Source: Halostreptopolyspora alba (GTDB lineage: Bacteria; Actinomycetota; Actinomycetes; Streptosporangiales; Streptosporangiaceae). Taken from it: a DNA stretch of 62,037 nucleotides. The stretch's first letter is position 1. The number at the start of each line of letters is the position of its first letter. The notes under the pieces are model-generated. The model searched no databases, was not told the DNA's origin, and was given only the letters and a program-made list of their open reading frames with translations. The stretch lies in the NCBI GenBank assembly GCA_003725585.1, contig RJMB01000028.1, forward strand, positions 1 through 62,037, read 5' to 3'. Positions 26,466 through 34,283 of this stretch are shown here, one piece after another. The position numbers and the translations under genes are program-made.

Positions 26466-26918
26466 TCACACGTGCCCTGCCGCCCGTGCCGTCCCCACCG
26501 TCTCGGGGCAAGGCGGGGCGGCGGGGGGCGCCGCCGGGCAGGACTCGCTGATACCGCCGTAGCGGTCGATCTTGACGTTCAGGAACCGGATGCTGGACTC
26601 CAGCTCGCGCGACCGCGCGCGGAGTCGCCCGCGGTGCTCCTCCAGCAGCTCGCGGCGCTCGTCGGCCGTGTACTCCCCTTCGCGCCGTAGTCGCGCGTAC
26701 CTGAGCATGTCGCGGATCGGCATCCCGGTGTTGCGTAGCAGGAGCACGAACGACACCTGCTCCAGCTGCGCCTCGCCGTAGACCCGGTGTCCCGCGGACG
26801 AGCGCGGGACGGGGTCGATGAGCCCGATTCGCTCGTAGTAGCGCAGCGTGTCGGTGGACAGGCCGGTTCGATCCGCGGCCTCGGAGATGGAGAGCCCGCG
26901 GGGCATGGTGGCGGTCAT
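26466..26918 (-). CDS. MerR-family transcriptional regulator
   Basis: A 150-residue regulator. The N-terminal winged helix LSISEAADRTGLSTDTLRYYERIGLI and the HRVYGEAQLEQVSFVLLLRNTGMPI segment are typical, followed by a long dimerisation helix to about 125. A single cysteine in ISESCPAAPP and another near the end are not a metal-binding loop, so it belongs to the small-molecule or stress branch seen beside aldo-keto reductases. It is divergent from such a gene, with a MerR-type operator between them, and presumably represses and activates by DNA twisting. Confidence 0.9.
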   Translation of the reverse strand: MTATMPRGLSISEAADRTGLSTDTLRYYERIGLIDPVPRSSAGHRVYGEAQLEQVSFVLLLRNTGMPIRDMLRYARLRREGEYTADERRELLEEHRGRLRARSRELESSIRFLNVKIDRYGGISESCPAAPPAAPPCPETVGTARAAGHV

Positions 26919-26952
26919 ACCCCGAATCTAGCCAATCTCGGGGGGTGTGGGC

Positions 26953-26983
26953 TTGCGTTGAAGCGCGCTCCAAGGGCCAGGGT
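26953..26983 (+). promoter_or_regulatory. MerR-type promoter with 19-bp spacer and operator
   Basis: A -35 like TTGCGT (26953-26958) and a -10 like CAGGGT (26978-26983) are 19 bp apart. The near-perfect palindrome ttgaagcgcgctccaa (26958-26973) fills the spacer, the classical arrangement for MerR control of the aldo-keto reductase gene. Confidence 0.6.
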
Positions 26984-27033
26984 TGGTCAACGGTGGCCGT
27001 GGGGCCGCCACTGACCACGAATGGAGCAACCGC

Positions 27034-27987
27034 GTGCGTAGTGCCACTCTGGGAACCGGCGGACCCGAGGTCGGAGTCATCGGCCTCGGCTGCATGGGAA
27101 TGACCTTCGCCTACGACCCCGCGGGCCGCGACGACGACGTGTCCGTCTCGGTCATCCACCGGGCCCTGGACCTGGGGATGACCCTGATCGACACCGCCGA
27201 CGTCTATGGCCCCCACACCAACGAGCGACTGGTCGGCCGGGCACTGGCCGACCGCAGGGACCGGGCCGTCCTCGCCACCAAGGTGGGGCTGGAGGTGGCC
27301 CCAGAGAAGCAGAAGCTGGTCCGCAACGGGCGTCCCGAGCACGTCCGCGCCGCCGTCGACGCGAGTCTGCGACGCCTGGGAACCGATCACATCGACCTGT
27401 ACCAGCTGCACCGGGTCGACCCCGATGTCCCGATCGAGGAAACCTGGGGCGCGATGGCCGAGGCGGTCACAGCGGGCAAGGTCGGCGCACTGGGGCTGTC
27501 CGAGGTCAGCGTCCCCGAGATCGAGCGGGTCACGGCGGTGCACCCGGTCACCAGTGTGCAGTCCGAGCTGTCGCTGTGGACCCGCGACGCGCTGTCCGAG
27601 GTGGTCCCGTTCTGCGAGGCGAACGGGATCGCGTTCCTGCCGTTCTCCCCACTCGGCCGTGGTTTCCTCACCGGAGGCATCCAATCGGCCGCGGATCTCC
27701 AGGAGGGGGACATGCGACGGAACAACCCACGGTTCCAGCAGGAGGCGATCGAGGCCAACCAGGCGCTCACGGATCGGGTGCGAGAGATCGGTGAGCGTCG
27801 CGGCGCCACGTCCGCCCAGGTCGCGCTGGCGTGGGTTCGCGCGCAGGGCCGCTACGTCGTACCGATCCCGGGCACGAAGACCCCGCGATACCTGGAGGAC
27901 AACGCCGCGGCGGCGGAGGTGACACTGACCCCCGAGGACCTGGCCGATCTCGACGCGCTGCCCGCTCCGCGGGGAGAGCGATACTGA
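27034..27987 (+). CDS. Aldo/keto reductase
   Basis: A 317-residue NADPH-dependent TIM-barrel reductase. The tetrad is Asp and Tyr in DTADVYGP (near 54-58), Lys in LATKVG (near 84) and His in YQLHRVD (near 126); the cofactor region VPIPGTKTPRYLEDN lies near the end. It belongs to the AKR11/AKR13-like group of bacterial general aldehyde reductases. GTG 27034 follows GGAG; a longer frame is open upstream but lacks homology. It is divergent from a MerR regulator with a matching operator, suggesting induction by reactive carbonyls or another electrophile. Confidence 0.9.
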   Translation: MRSATLGTGGPEVGVIGLGCMGMTFAYDPAGRDDDVSVSVIHRALDLGMTLIDTADVYGPHTNERLVGRALADRRDRAVLATKVGLEVAPEKQKLVRNGRPEHVRAAVDASLRRLGTDHIDLYQLHRVDPDVPIEETWGAMAEAVTAGKVGALGLSEVSVPEIERVTAVHPVTSVQSELSLWTRDALSEVVPFCEANGIAFLPFSPLGRGFLTGGIQSAADLQEGDMRRNNPRFQQEAIEANQALTDRVREIGERRGATSAQVALAWVRAQGRYVVPIPGTKTPRYLEDNAAAAEVTLTPEDLADLDALPAPRGERY

Positions 27988-28139
27988 CACCGGCGCCGTG
28001 CCCACGCGCCCGCGGCCGTGTCCCCGCCGCGGGGCGCTCGAAGGTCCGGCCACGCCGCCCGCCGAAACCACGGGGCCGGGCCAGGACCACTACTCTCGTG
28101 CCGAGATCCCCACGGCAGGCGGCACGGAGAGCGAGGAAC

Positions 28140-29441
28140 GTGAGCGCGCAAGCCAGCCCCGACGCGAACACCTGCAACTTCCCCGGGTGTGAGCGGACCG
28201 TCCCGCGCGGCTCGGCCCCCGGGCGGCCCCCCGAGTACTGTGACCTGCCCGAGCACACGCGTTGGCGTGCCTGGCGCGAACGGCAGCGGATACAGCAGCA
28301 GGAGGAATCGGGCACGCACGCCGCCGCTCAGGAGAGCCAGACCGAGACCACCGCCCCATCGGACGACGCTTCAAAGTCGGGGGCGGGGACCGCTGCCACC
28401 CCCGTCAGCGACGCCCGGTTGCGCGCCGACGACCTGCTGACCCGATTCGCGGTCCAGGCCGAACAACTCGCATCGACCCTGGAGGACGCGCGGCGGGCGT
28501 TCGGCACCATGACCGACCCGGCCAGTGTCGAGGCCCAGGTCGAGGCGGCCCGGCTGGACGCGGCGCGGCGGGTCGCCGAGGCCGACAGCGCACGGCTGGA
28601 GGCGGAGAACCGCCGCCGGGAGGCCGAGCGGGAGCGTGTCAGGGCGCGGGAGGCGTCGGAGTCGGCGATCGCCGCGGCGGGGGCCGCGGAGCGGGTCGCC
28701 GACGAGGCGAGGATCTCGCGCGATACCGGCCTGACCGAGAGGGACACCGCGCTGGCGCGCGCCGAGGCACTCGCGGCGGAGCGCGACGCCGCCCTCGCCG
28801 AGTGCAACGCGGCTCTGGCCGAGACCGAGCGCCGCGTGCAGACGGTCGAGCGGGAGTCCGCCGCGGCGCTGGCGGAGGAACGACAACGCGCCCAGCGGGA
28901 GCTCACCGAGACGCGCCAGCGCGCGGCGGAGGAGCGGGACCGGCTGCAAACCGCGCTGGCCGAACAGAGCGACGCCCGAGAGCGGGCCGAGCATCGGGCC
29001 GCGCGTGCCGAGTCCGCCGCCGAGCACGCCCAGACCCGCGCCGCTGACCTGACCGCGGAGCGGGACCGACTCGGTACCGAGGTGGAACGGCTGCGCACCG
29101 AGGCCGAGCGGGAGCGCGCGCGCCTGCGGGCCGAGGTGGACGACCAGCGCGCCGCCGCGGAACGTGGCCTAGCCGAGGCGCGGGAGTCCGCGGCCGAGCG
29201 GATCGCGGCCCTCGAGGACGCGCGCTCGCAGGCCGCCCGCCGGGCAGAACGCGCCGAGCGACAGCTCGACGAGGCCCTGGCGGAGCTACGGAGCAGGCGC
29301 GCGGCGGAGGAGCCCACGCAGGGGCCCGAGTCCGCGGAGGGCTCCACGGACGACTCCGCCCACAGCAGCGCGGCCCCCGTTGCTGACGGGCGGGGCACGG
29401 AGGGCGGTACCGGTTCCTCGGGCGACCCGGACCGCATCTAG
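28140..29441 (+). CDS. Long coiled-coil protein with N-terminal CX4C-X16-C-X4-H motif
   Basis: A 433-residue protein. The N-terminus holds C12, C17, C34 and H39 (TCNFPGCERTV, then YCDLPEH), a likely zinc knuckle seen in a conserved actinobacterial group. Residues 90-400 are almost uninterrupted A/E/R-rich heptads, predicting a very long coiled coil that recalls KfrA or Smc-like DNA-organising proteins. The last 45 residues are acidic, serine-rich and probably disordered. GTG 28140 follows gagcgagg. There is no membrane segment. The function is unknown; a DNA-binding or scaffold role is inferred from shape only. Three phased AGTTAC repeats begin at its stop codon. Confidence 0.75.
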   Translation: MSAQASPDANTCNFPGCERTVPRGSAPGRPPEYCDLPEHTRWRAWRERQRIQQQEESGTHAAAQESQTETTAPSDDASKSGAGTAATPVSDARLRADDLLTRFAVQAEQLASTLEDARRAFGTMTDPASVEAQVEAARLDAARRVAEADSARLEAENRRREAERERVRAREASESAIAAAGAAERVADEARISRDTGLTERDTALARAEALAAERDAALAECNAALAETERRVQTVERESAAALAEERQRAQRELTETRQRAAEERDRLQTALAEQSDARERAEHRAARAESAAEHAQTRAADLTAERDRLGTEVERLRTEAERERARLRAEVDDQRAAAERGLAEARESAAERIAALEDARSQAARRAERAERQLDEALAELRSRRAAEEPTQGPESAEGSTDDSAHSSAAPVADGRGTEGGTGSSGDPDRI

Positions 29442-29465
29442 TTACTCATAGTTACGCGCAGTTAC
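29440..29465. repeat. Three AGTTAC iterons at exact 10-bp period
   Basis: agttac occurs at 29440, 29450 and 29460 with 4-base spacers. The period equals one helical turn, so all three copies face the same side of the DNA. The first overlaps the stop codon of the coiled-coil gene. Confidence 0.6.
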
Positions 29466-29685
29466 GCGTGCGAGGGTCGACACGCGCACGCCCGAAGCCC
29501 TCGGACGCCGTGGTGTGGGAGCGCCGCTGTCCGGGACGTCGGGCCTTCACGCCGCGGCGAGGGACGACTTTCGTCGATAGCGGCGCGCGGAACCGACACG
29601 CTCGCCCGACCCCACGCCCGCCGGTGCCGCCTCTCGCCCACCGCGCCGTTGACCACCACCGCCCGACTCCTTCCCTCCCACAGTT
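29466..29685. other. Short intergenic region after the iterons
   Basis: No gene is supported. It leads into the promoter and operator of the DUF1648/YtrA-type operon. Confidence 0.4.
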
Positions 29686-29720
29686 CCTATTGTTATAGTC
29701 TTATTCAAACAATAGGAGGT
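29686..29720 (+). promoter_or_regulatory. Operator/promoter of the DUF1648-YtrA-type operon
   Basis: cctattgtt (29686-29694) and aacaatagg (29708-29716) are perfect inverted 9-mers 13 bases apart. A -10-like TATAGT (29694-29699) overlaps the left arm, and the right arm runs into the Shine-Dalgarno aggaggt (29714-29720). The likely ligand is the GntR protein encoded at the end of the operon. Confidence 0.65.
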
Positions 29721-29724
29721 GCAC

Positions 29725-30687
29725 ATGTATCCGAATCCCGACACCGGCCGAGGGCGCCGCTGGTTGGTGGCCCTCGTCCCCGTCGCCCTGATGACGGCCG
29801 TTCCCTGCGTTGTGGCCCTGATCTTCCAGTCCCGCATCACCCACCAGTTCCTCGTCGGCGGGGTCATGGCCACCGTGGTGATGGCACTCGTCATCGCGGG
29901 TGCCGCGGCACTGTCCCTCGTGAGATACCAACGCAGCGCGGCGCTCCAGCGCCAGGTCGCCGCCTTCAGCGCCGCCGTCAGCGGACTCTTCGGAACCCAC
30001 ATCACCCTGCACATCGTCACACTCATCGACGCGCCCGTACCGGCCGAGGAGATCCGCTGGTTCGGGCTGAACGAAGCCACCGGCTGGTTCTGGATCGCGG
30101 GCCTCCCGGTCGCCGCCGCCTTGGGCGCCCTGGCCTGGGCGCTCACCCCGACCGCCCCACCGCCCGAGGCCACCACGACACCGCCCGAGGGCGCTCCCAC
30201 GCTTCACCTGGGGCCCAAGCAGAAGGCCATGCTGGCCACCACGACCTGGATACGCGCGAACCTGCTGACGGGGACGGCGATGCTCGTCCTCGGGGGCGCG
30301 GTGATCGTCGCGAACGGGGCCAACGACACCACCCTGGCCCCCGGCGTGCTCTTCGCCGTCATCGGCGTGTGGACCCTCGCGCAGGCCCACACCCGGCTGC
30401 TCATCGACGACCACGGAGTCGCGCTCACCACCGCGGGGACCCTGCGCTCGACCATCCCCTACGGCCACATCGCGAGGGCCACCGTCCTGGAGAGGTCACC
30501 CCAACGGGCATTCCTCCCCTCGGGCAGTGGCCACGGCTGGGGCGCCACCACCGGCACGGGGCCCGCCCTCCACCTCCAACTGAGCGACGGTCGCGCCTTC
30601 GTGTTCTCCACCCACGAGGCCGAGACCGCGGCGAGCCTGGTCAACGGCTACCTGCACCGGGAGCGCACCGATGTTGATCACGATTGA
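29725..30687 (+). CDS. DUF1648-like multi-pass membrane protein
   Basis: A 320-residue membrane protein with about six hydrophobic segments: three or four before residue 145, two around 175-215, and a C-terminal soluble part with DHGVALTTAGTLRSTIPYGH resembling a PH-like/DUF5808-type fold. Such proteins are regularly paired with YtrA-subfamily GntR regulators. ATG 29725 follows aggaggt four bases upstream, decisive over the GTG two codons earlier. The last 17 bases overlap the regulator gene, so translation is coupled. A role in cell-envelope stress or antibiotic response is inferred from the pairing only. Confidence 0.7.
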   Translation: MYPNPDTGRGRRWLVALVPVALMTAVPCVVALIFQSRITHQFLVGGVMATVVMALVIAGAAALSLVRYQRSAALQRQVAAFSAAVSGLFGTHITLHIVTLIDAPVPAEEIRWFGLNEATGWFWIAGLPVAAALGALAWALTPTAPPPEATTTPPEGAPTLHLGPKQKAMLATTTWIRANLLTGTAMLVLGGAVIVANGANDTTLAPGVLFAVIGVWTLAQAHTRLLIDDHGVALTTAGTLRSTIPYGHIARATVLERSPQRAFLPSGSGHGWGATTGTGPALHLQLSDGRAFVFSTHEAETAASLVNGYLHRERTDVDHD

Positions 30688-31021
30688 CCCGGAGTCGTCC
30701 CAGCCGCTCGCCGAGCAGGTCGCGGCGTCGGTACGGGCCGCACTCTCCAACGGGACCGCGCAGGCCGGCGACAAGCTCCCGGCCGCCCGGACCGTCGCCG
30801 CCACACTCGACATCAACCTGCACACCGTACTCCGCGGCTACCAGCAGCTGCGCGACGAGGGGCTGGTGGAGCTGCGTCGCGGCCGCGGCGCGGTGATTAT
30901 CGCCAACGGCAGCCACTCCGGGCTCAACGACGCCGCACGCACCTTCGCCTGGACCGTGCGGCATCTCGGAGCGACCGAGGAGGAAGCGCTGGAGGCGTTC
31001 CGTACCGCCATGCGTAGCTGA
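30671..31021 (+). CDS. GntR-family regulator, YtrA subfamily
   Basis: A 116-residue repressor consisting of a GntR winged helix (PLAEQVAASVRAALSNGTAQ, then KLPAARTVAATLDINLHTVLRGYQQL) and a short two-helix dimerisation tail typical of YtrA, with no ligand-binding FCD or UTRA domain. ATG 30671 lies inside the end of the preceding membrane gene. YtrA-type proteins repress their own operon, commonly for ABC transporters or membrane proteins induced by cell-wall antibiotics. The inverted repeat at 29686-29716 is the probable site. A 58-bp perfect palindrome terminates the operon. Confidence 0.9.
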   Translation: MLITIDPESSQPLAEQVAASVRAALSNGTAQAGDKLPAARTVAATLDINLHTVLRGYQQLRDEGLVELRRGRGAVIIANGSHSGLNDAARTFAWTVRHLGATEEEALEAFRTAMRS

Positions 31022-31029
31022 CCAGCACC

Positions 31030-31087
31030 CTCCCTCGCGTCCGTCGGGGCGGGGACGGCCGTCCCCGCCCCGACGGACGCGAGGGAG
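31030..31087. terminator. 58-bp perfect palindrome
   Basis: Bases 31030-31058 and 31059-31087 are exact reverse complements with no spacer (29 bp each). It lies nine bases after the GntR stop and acts as a very strong terminator or processing hairpin. Confidence 0.8.
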
Positions 31088-31154
31088 ACCGATCCCACCC
31101 ACCACCGGCGACCGCCCACCGGGACTCCAAGGCGTACCCAGCGAAGTCCCCTTT

Positions 31155-31160
31155 TACCAT
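31155..31160 (+). promoter_or_regulatory. -10 box TACCAT before the FUSC gene
   Basis: TACCAT is seven bases before GTG 31168, consistent with a leaderless or near-leaderless transcript. Confidence 0.4.
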
Positions 31161-31167
31161 TGGGAAC

Positions 31168-33276
31168 GTGCGAGATCAGGAGACCAGTGACGAGTCCGAC
31201 GATCCCACGTCCGAGGACGCCGAGCCCAAAACATCGGGGCGGGCAAGGCCGGCCGTCGCCGAACGGCCGCGGCACCGGGTGAGTCCCACCGCGATCTTCG
31301 GGCTGGGAAGCGGCCAGTGGGGGTGGGCCATCGGGGTCAAGGCCGCGATCACCATGGCCGTCTCCTTCTCGCTGGGGTCGTACCTGTTCACACCCTCGCT
31401 CGCCACGCTCGCGGCCCTGGGGTCCATGACGGTGCTGTACGAGCGCACCACGCCCTATGGGTACCGCGCGATCGCGCTCGGCTTCGTCGGCCTGGGGTTC
31501 GTCGCCAGTGTCACGGTCGGTTCGCTGTCCGCGCTCAACCCGTGGGCCTCCGCGGTCGCCGTCGGGGGGATCGCGGGCGTGGCCACGTGGCTGTGCCAGG
31601 CACTGCGCGTCGACCGGCCCGGCCCCTTGTTCTTCGTGCTCGTCGGCGCGATCGCGACGATCGTCCCCGGCGGCCTCTCCGAGGTCTGGCTACACACCGG
31701 GATCGCCGCGTTCGGCGCCGCCATCGGCTGGCTGGTGTCGATGTCGGGTGCCCTGGTACGCGGGCGGCACCCGGAGAACCGCGCGGTCGCGCAGGCGTTC
31801 ACCCAGCTGGGCGCGCTGCTGCGCGCTGTCGGGACGCAGCGGCTCGATCATGTGCAGCACGACGCTTCGGTCGCGGTCGCCGAGGCGTGGCGCATCATGC
31901 TGTTGGCCCAGGCGCGCGGCTATCGCGACACGCCCAAGGCGGCGCGGCTACGCGCCCTGCTCCGTTGGGTGTCCGACATCCATCTGGCGGCCACCGACGT
32001 ATCCATGGCCCGCACCAGCCCTCTTCCCGAGGAGGCGGCACGCTTCGCCGACGCGCTGGCGGAGGCCGTGGCCCGGCCCGAGCGCGCACCCGACCCCGAC
32101 GCGCTCGACGAGCTACGACGGGGGTTGCGCCCGCGCTCGTGGGAGACCCAGCTCTACAACCGGCTCTCCCGCGCGGCCAAGGCGGCCCGCCGGAACGAGC
32201 ACGAGAACCGGGACCGCGGTCTGGAACTGTACGACACGAGCTTTCCCTCGGTGGGAAACTCGCTGCGCTCCAGCCTGAGCCGGGAGTCGCTGATCCGGCC
32301 GACCGCGTTGCGAATGGCCATCACGGTGGCGCTGGCGGGCGTCCTCGGCCTGGCGCTGGGCATGGATCGGTTCTACTGGATCTCGATCACGGCCACCGCG
32401 GTCCTGCAGGGCGGCAACGTGGTTTTGACGGTGAACCGCTCGACGCAACGCGCGCTCGGTACGTTGCTGGGCGTGGTGATCGGCGCGGGCGCGCTGCTCC
32501 TCGACCTCGGTCTGGCCACCATCATCGGGCTGGCCGCGCTGTTCCAAGGACTGGCCCAGTTCACCCTGACGCGCAACTTCTTCTACGGCACGGTCCTGAT
32601 CACCCCCATGGCACTGTTGCTGGCCCACACCGCCGCGCCGTTCCCCGTGGAAGAGCTCGCGCGGGCGCGCGTACTCGACACCGTGCTGGGATCGGTCGCC
32701 GGGATGCTGGGAGCTCTGCTGCTGTGGCGCCGCGCCTCGGCCACCCGCCTGCCACAGACCATCGCCGATGTGCTCGACCAGGCCCGAATCTCGATCACGG
32801 CCGTGCTTGACCCCGACGTGGGGCTCTCCGCGGAACGACGCTACCGGCTACGGCGTGACCTGCGCGCGGCCCTGGTCAGTCTGCGCGGTGTCTACGACAG
32901 CGCGATCGGTGACGTTCCGCGCGCCACCACCACCCGCCCACTGTGGCCCGTGGTGGTCGCCACCCAACGCACCGGGTACCTGGCCTTGGCGGCGCTGGCG
33001 CTGGAGAACCCGCCAGTCGCCTCCCACATCACGGTGCAGCGGCTGGACCTGGCCTTCCGGGAACTCAGCGACGCGCTCCTGAACCGTCGGACTCCACGGT
33101 TGGGGGCGCTGCCCCGGCTCGTGGACTACCCGCGGGTCAACATGGAGCTGCGGGCGCTGTCGTCGTCGATGCGCACCGCGGTGGCCGAGGACGTTCGGGC
33201 GGCCGCGATGCAGGAGGAGCGTCGCGCCCAGCGCGAGAGGTACCACGCGCAGCAGGAGGTCGACGCCGACCTGTGA
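31168..33276 (+). CDS. FUSC-family membrane protein (aromatic acid exporter-like)
   Basis: A 702-residue integral membrane protein with two blocks of about five to six helices (near 45-195 and 375-520), separated by a soluble helical domain and followed by a long soluble tail. The second block contains RMAITVALAGVLGLALG, then NRSTQRALGTLLGVVIGA, the fusaric acid resistance (FUSC) signature with its N-R-x-x-x-R/G-T-x-x-G element. The family exports aromatic acids or toxic weak acids. The first 40 residues are acidic and disordered. GTG 31168 has only gggaac before it and a -10 box at seven bases. No membrane-fusion partner is adjacent. Confidence 0.8.
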   Translation: MRDQETSDESDDPTSEDAEPKTSGRARPAVAERPRHRVSPTAIFGLGSGQWGWAIGVKAAITMAVSFSLGSYLFTPSLATLAALGSMTVLYERTTPYGYRAIALGFVGLGFVASVTVGSLSALNPWASAVAVGGIAGVATWLCQALRVDRPGPLFFVLVGAIATIVPGGLSEVWLHTGIAAFGAAIGWLVSMSGALVRGRHPENRAVAQAFTQLGALLRAVGTQRLDHVQHDASVAVAEAWRIMLLAQARGYRDTPKAARLRALLRWVSDIHLAATDVSMARTSPLPEEAARFADALAEAVARPERAPDPDALDELRRGLRPRSWETQLYNRLSRAAKAARRNEHENRDRGLELYDTSFPSVGNSLRSSLSRESLIRPTALRMAITVALAGVLGLALGMDRFYWISITATAVLQGGNVVLTVNRSTQRALGTLLGVVIGAGALLLDLGLATIIGLAALFQGLAQFTLTRNFFYGTVLITPMALLLAHTAAPFPVEELARARVLDTVLGSVAGMLGALLLWRRASATRLPQTIADVLDQARISITAVLDPDVGLSAERRYRLRRDLRAALVSLRGVYDSAIGDVPRATTTRPLWPVVVATQRTGYLALAALALENPPVASHITVQRLDLAFRELSDALLNRRTPRLGALPRLVDYPRVNMELRALSSSMRTAVAEDVRAAAMQEERRAQRERYHAQQEVDADL

Positions 33277-33286
33277 GGGAGCGGGG

Positions 33287-33311
33287 CCGGGACACCGTTG
33301 GGGTGCCCCGG
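33287..33311. terminator. Hairpin between convergent FUSC and cyclase genes
   Basis: ccgggacacc (33287-33296) pairs with ggtgccccgg (33302-33311) with one mismatch around a 5-base loop. It fills most of the 45-base gap and could serve both strands. Confidence 0.5.
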
Positions 33312-33321
33312 GCGGCACGGC

Positions 33322-33990
33322 TCACTCCACCACGGCGAAGGCGCGCACCGGGAACGTCCCCATCCCGCGGACCTTCACCGGCACCGCGAAGAACGTGAAA
33401 CCGGTCGCGGGAAGTCGTTCGAGGGAGCGCAGGTGCTCGACCACCGGAATCCCGGCGGCGAGGAGGGTCGAGTGCGACGGGCGCGCGCCACCGCTCTCGG
33501 GCGAGGTGTCGTCGATGTTGACCGAGTCGATGCCGGCCAGCGTGGCGCCGCCGTCCACCAGTGCCCTGGCTCCCTCCTCGGTCAGGTAGGGATGGCCGGG
33601 GTCGCCGTAGCGCTCGGTACGCCAGTGGCGGTCCCACCCGGTGCGGATGAGGACCGCCTTGCCCTCGACGTCGACGTCCTTGAAGGCGTCGGGGCCGACC
33701 GGACCCGTGTCGACCCCCGGGGTCACGACCACACCGGGGAGATCCGCGAGCCTCTCCAGGTCGAGGTCGGCGAGATCCGCCCCCTCGCGGTAGCGGTGGG
33801 CCGGCGAGTCCAGGTAGGTGCCGGTGTTGGCCACCATGGAGATGCGGGCGATGCTGAACTCGGTTCCGGGGGCGTAGACACGCTGCGACCCCTCGAAAGT
33901 CAGGTAGTCCTCGATGACGGGCCCCGGCAACCCCGGGTACGTCGTCATCCCGGCGGTGATCTGGTGACTGACGTCGATCAGGTGCGACAA
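33322..33990 (-). CDS. Cyclase-family metal hydrolase (kynurenine formamidase-like)
   Basis: A 222-residue protein of the cyclase/KynB family. It starts SHLIDVSHQITAGMTTYPG and has the metal region MVANTGTYLDSPAHRYREGAD near 70. In KynB the motif is H-x-G-T-H-x-D-x-P-x-H; here the two first histidines are Asn and Tyr, while Asp and the last His remain. This N-T-G-T-Y variant recurs in a subgroup of the family, so it is probably a different specificity and not decay. TTG 33990 follows aaggcggg and homology begins there. It is convergent with the FUSC gene and divergent from plsC. The substrate is unknown. Confidence 0.8.
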   Translation of the reverse strand: MSHLIDVSHQITAGMTTYPGLPGPVIEDYLTFEGSQRVYAPGTEFSIARISMVANTGTYLDSPAHRYREGADLADLDLERLADLPGVVVTPGVDTGPVGPDAFKDVDVEGKAVLIRTGWDRHWRTERYGDPGHPYLTEEGARALVDGGATLAGIDSVNIDDTSPESGGARPSHSTLLAAGIPVVEHLRSLERLPATGFTFFAVPVKVRGMGTFPVRAFAVVE

Positions 33991-34283
33991 GGTTCCCGCC
34001 TTCCGTGCGCGGCACGCGCCATCCCCGGCGCGGGCCAGAGCTGGTTGGTGTGGTTGCTGCCTTCTCTCTTTCCCGGCTGAAAGGGGATTCTCTCCCCTGA
34101 GGGCGGTGTTCGCCACCAGCGTGCCGCGGTGCGCACCATTGTGGCGGCCGTCTCGTGCCCCGGGACGGCCACGGATCCGTCGCGCGTGTCGGGCACCGAT
34201 AGTGTCGGTGCGGCACGGAACCCGAAACTTCCAGAACCCCCACCCCACCCGTCTCACACGTCCAACGAGGAGGGACACGAGCA
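33991..34283. other. Divergent intergenic region, cyclase to plsC
   Basis: Nothing beyond presumed promoters is seen in these 293 bases; the frames crossing it lack coding character. Confidence 0.4.
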
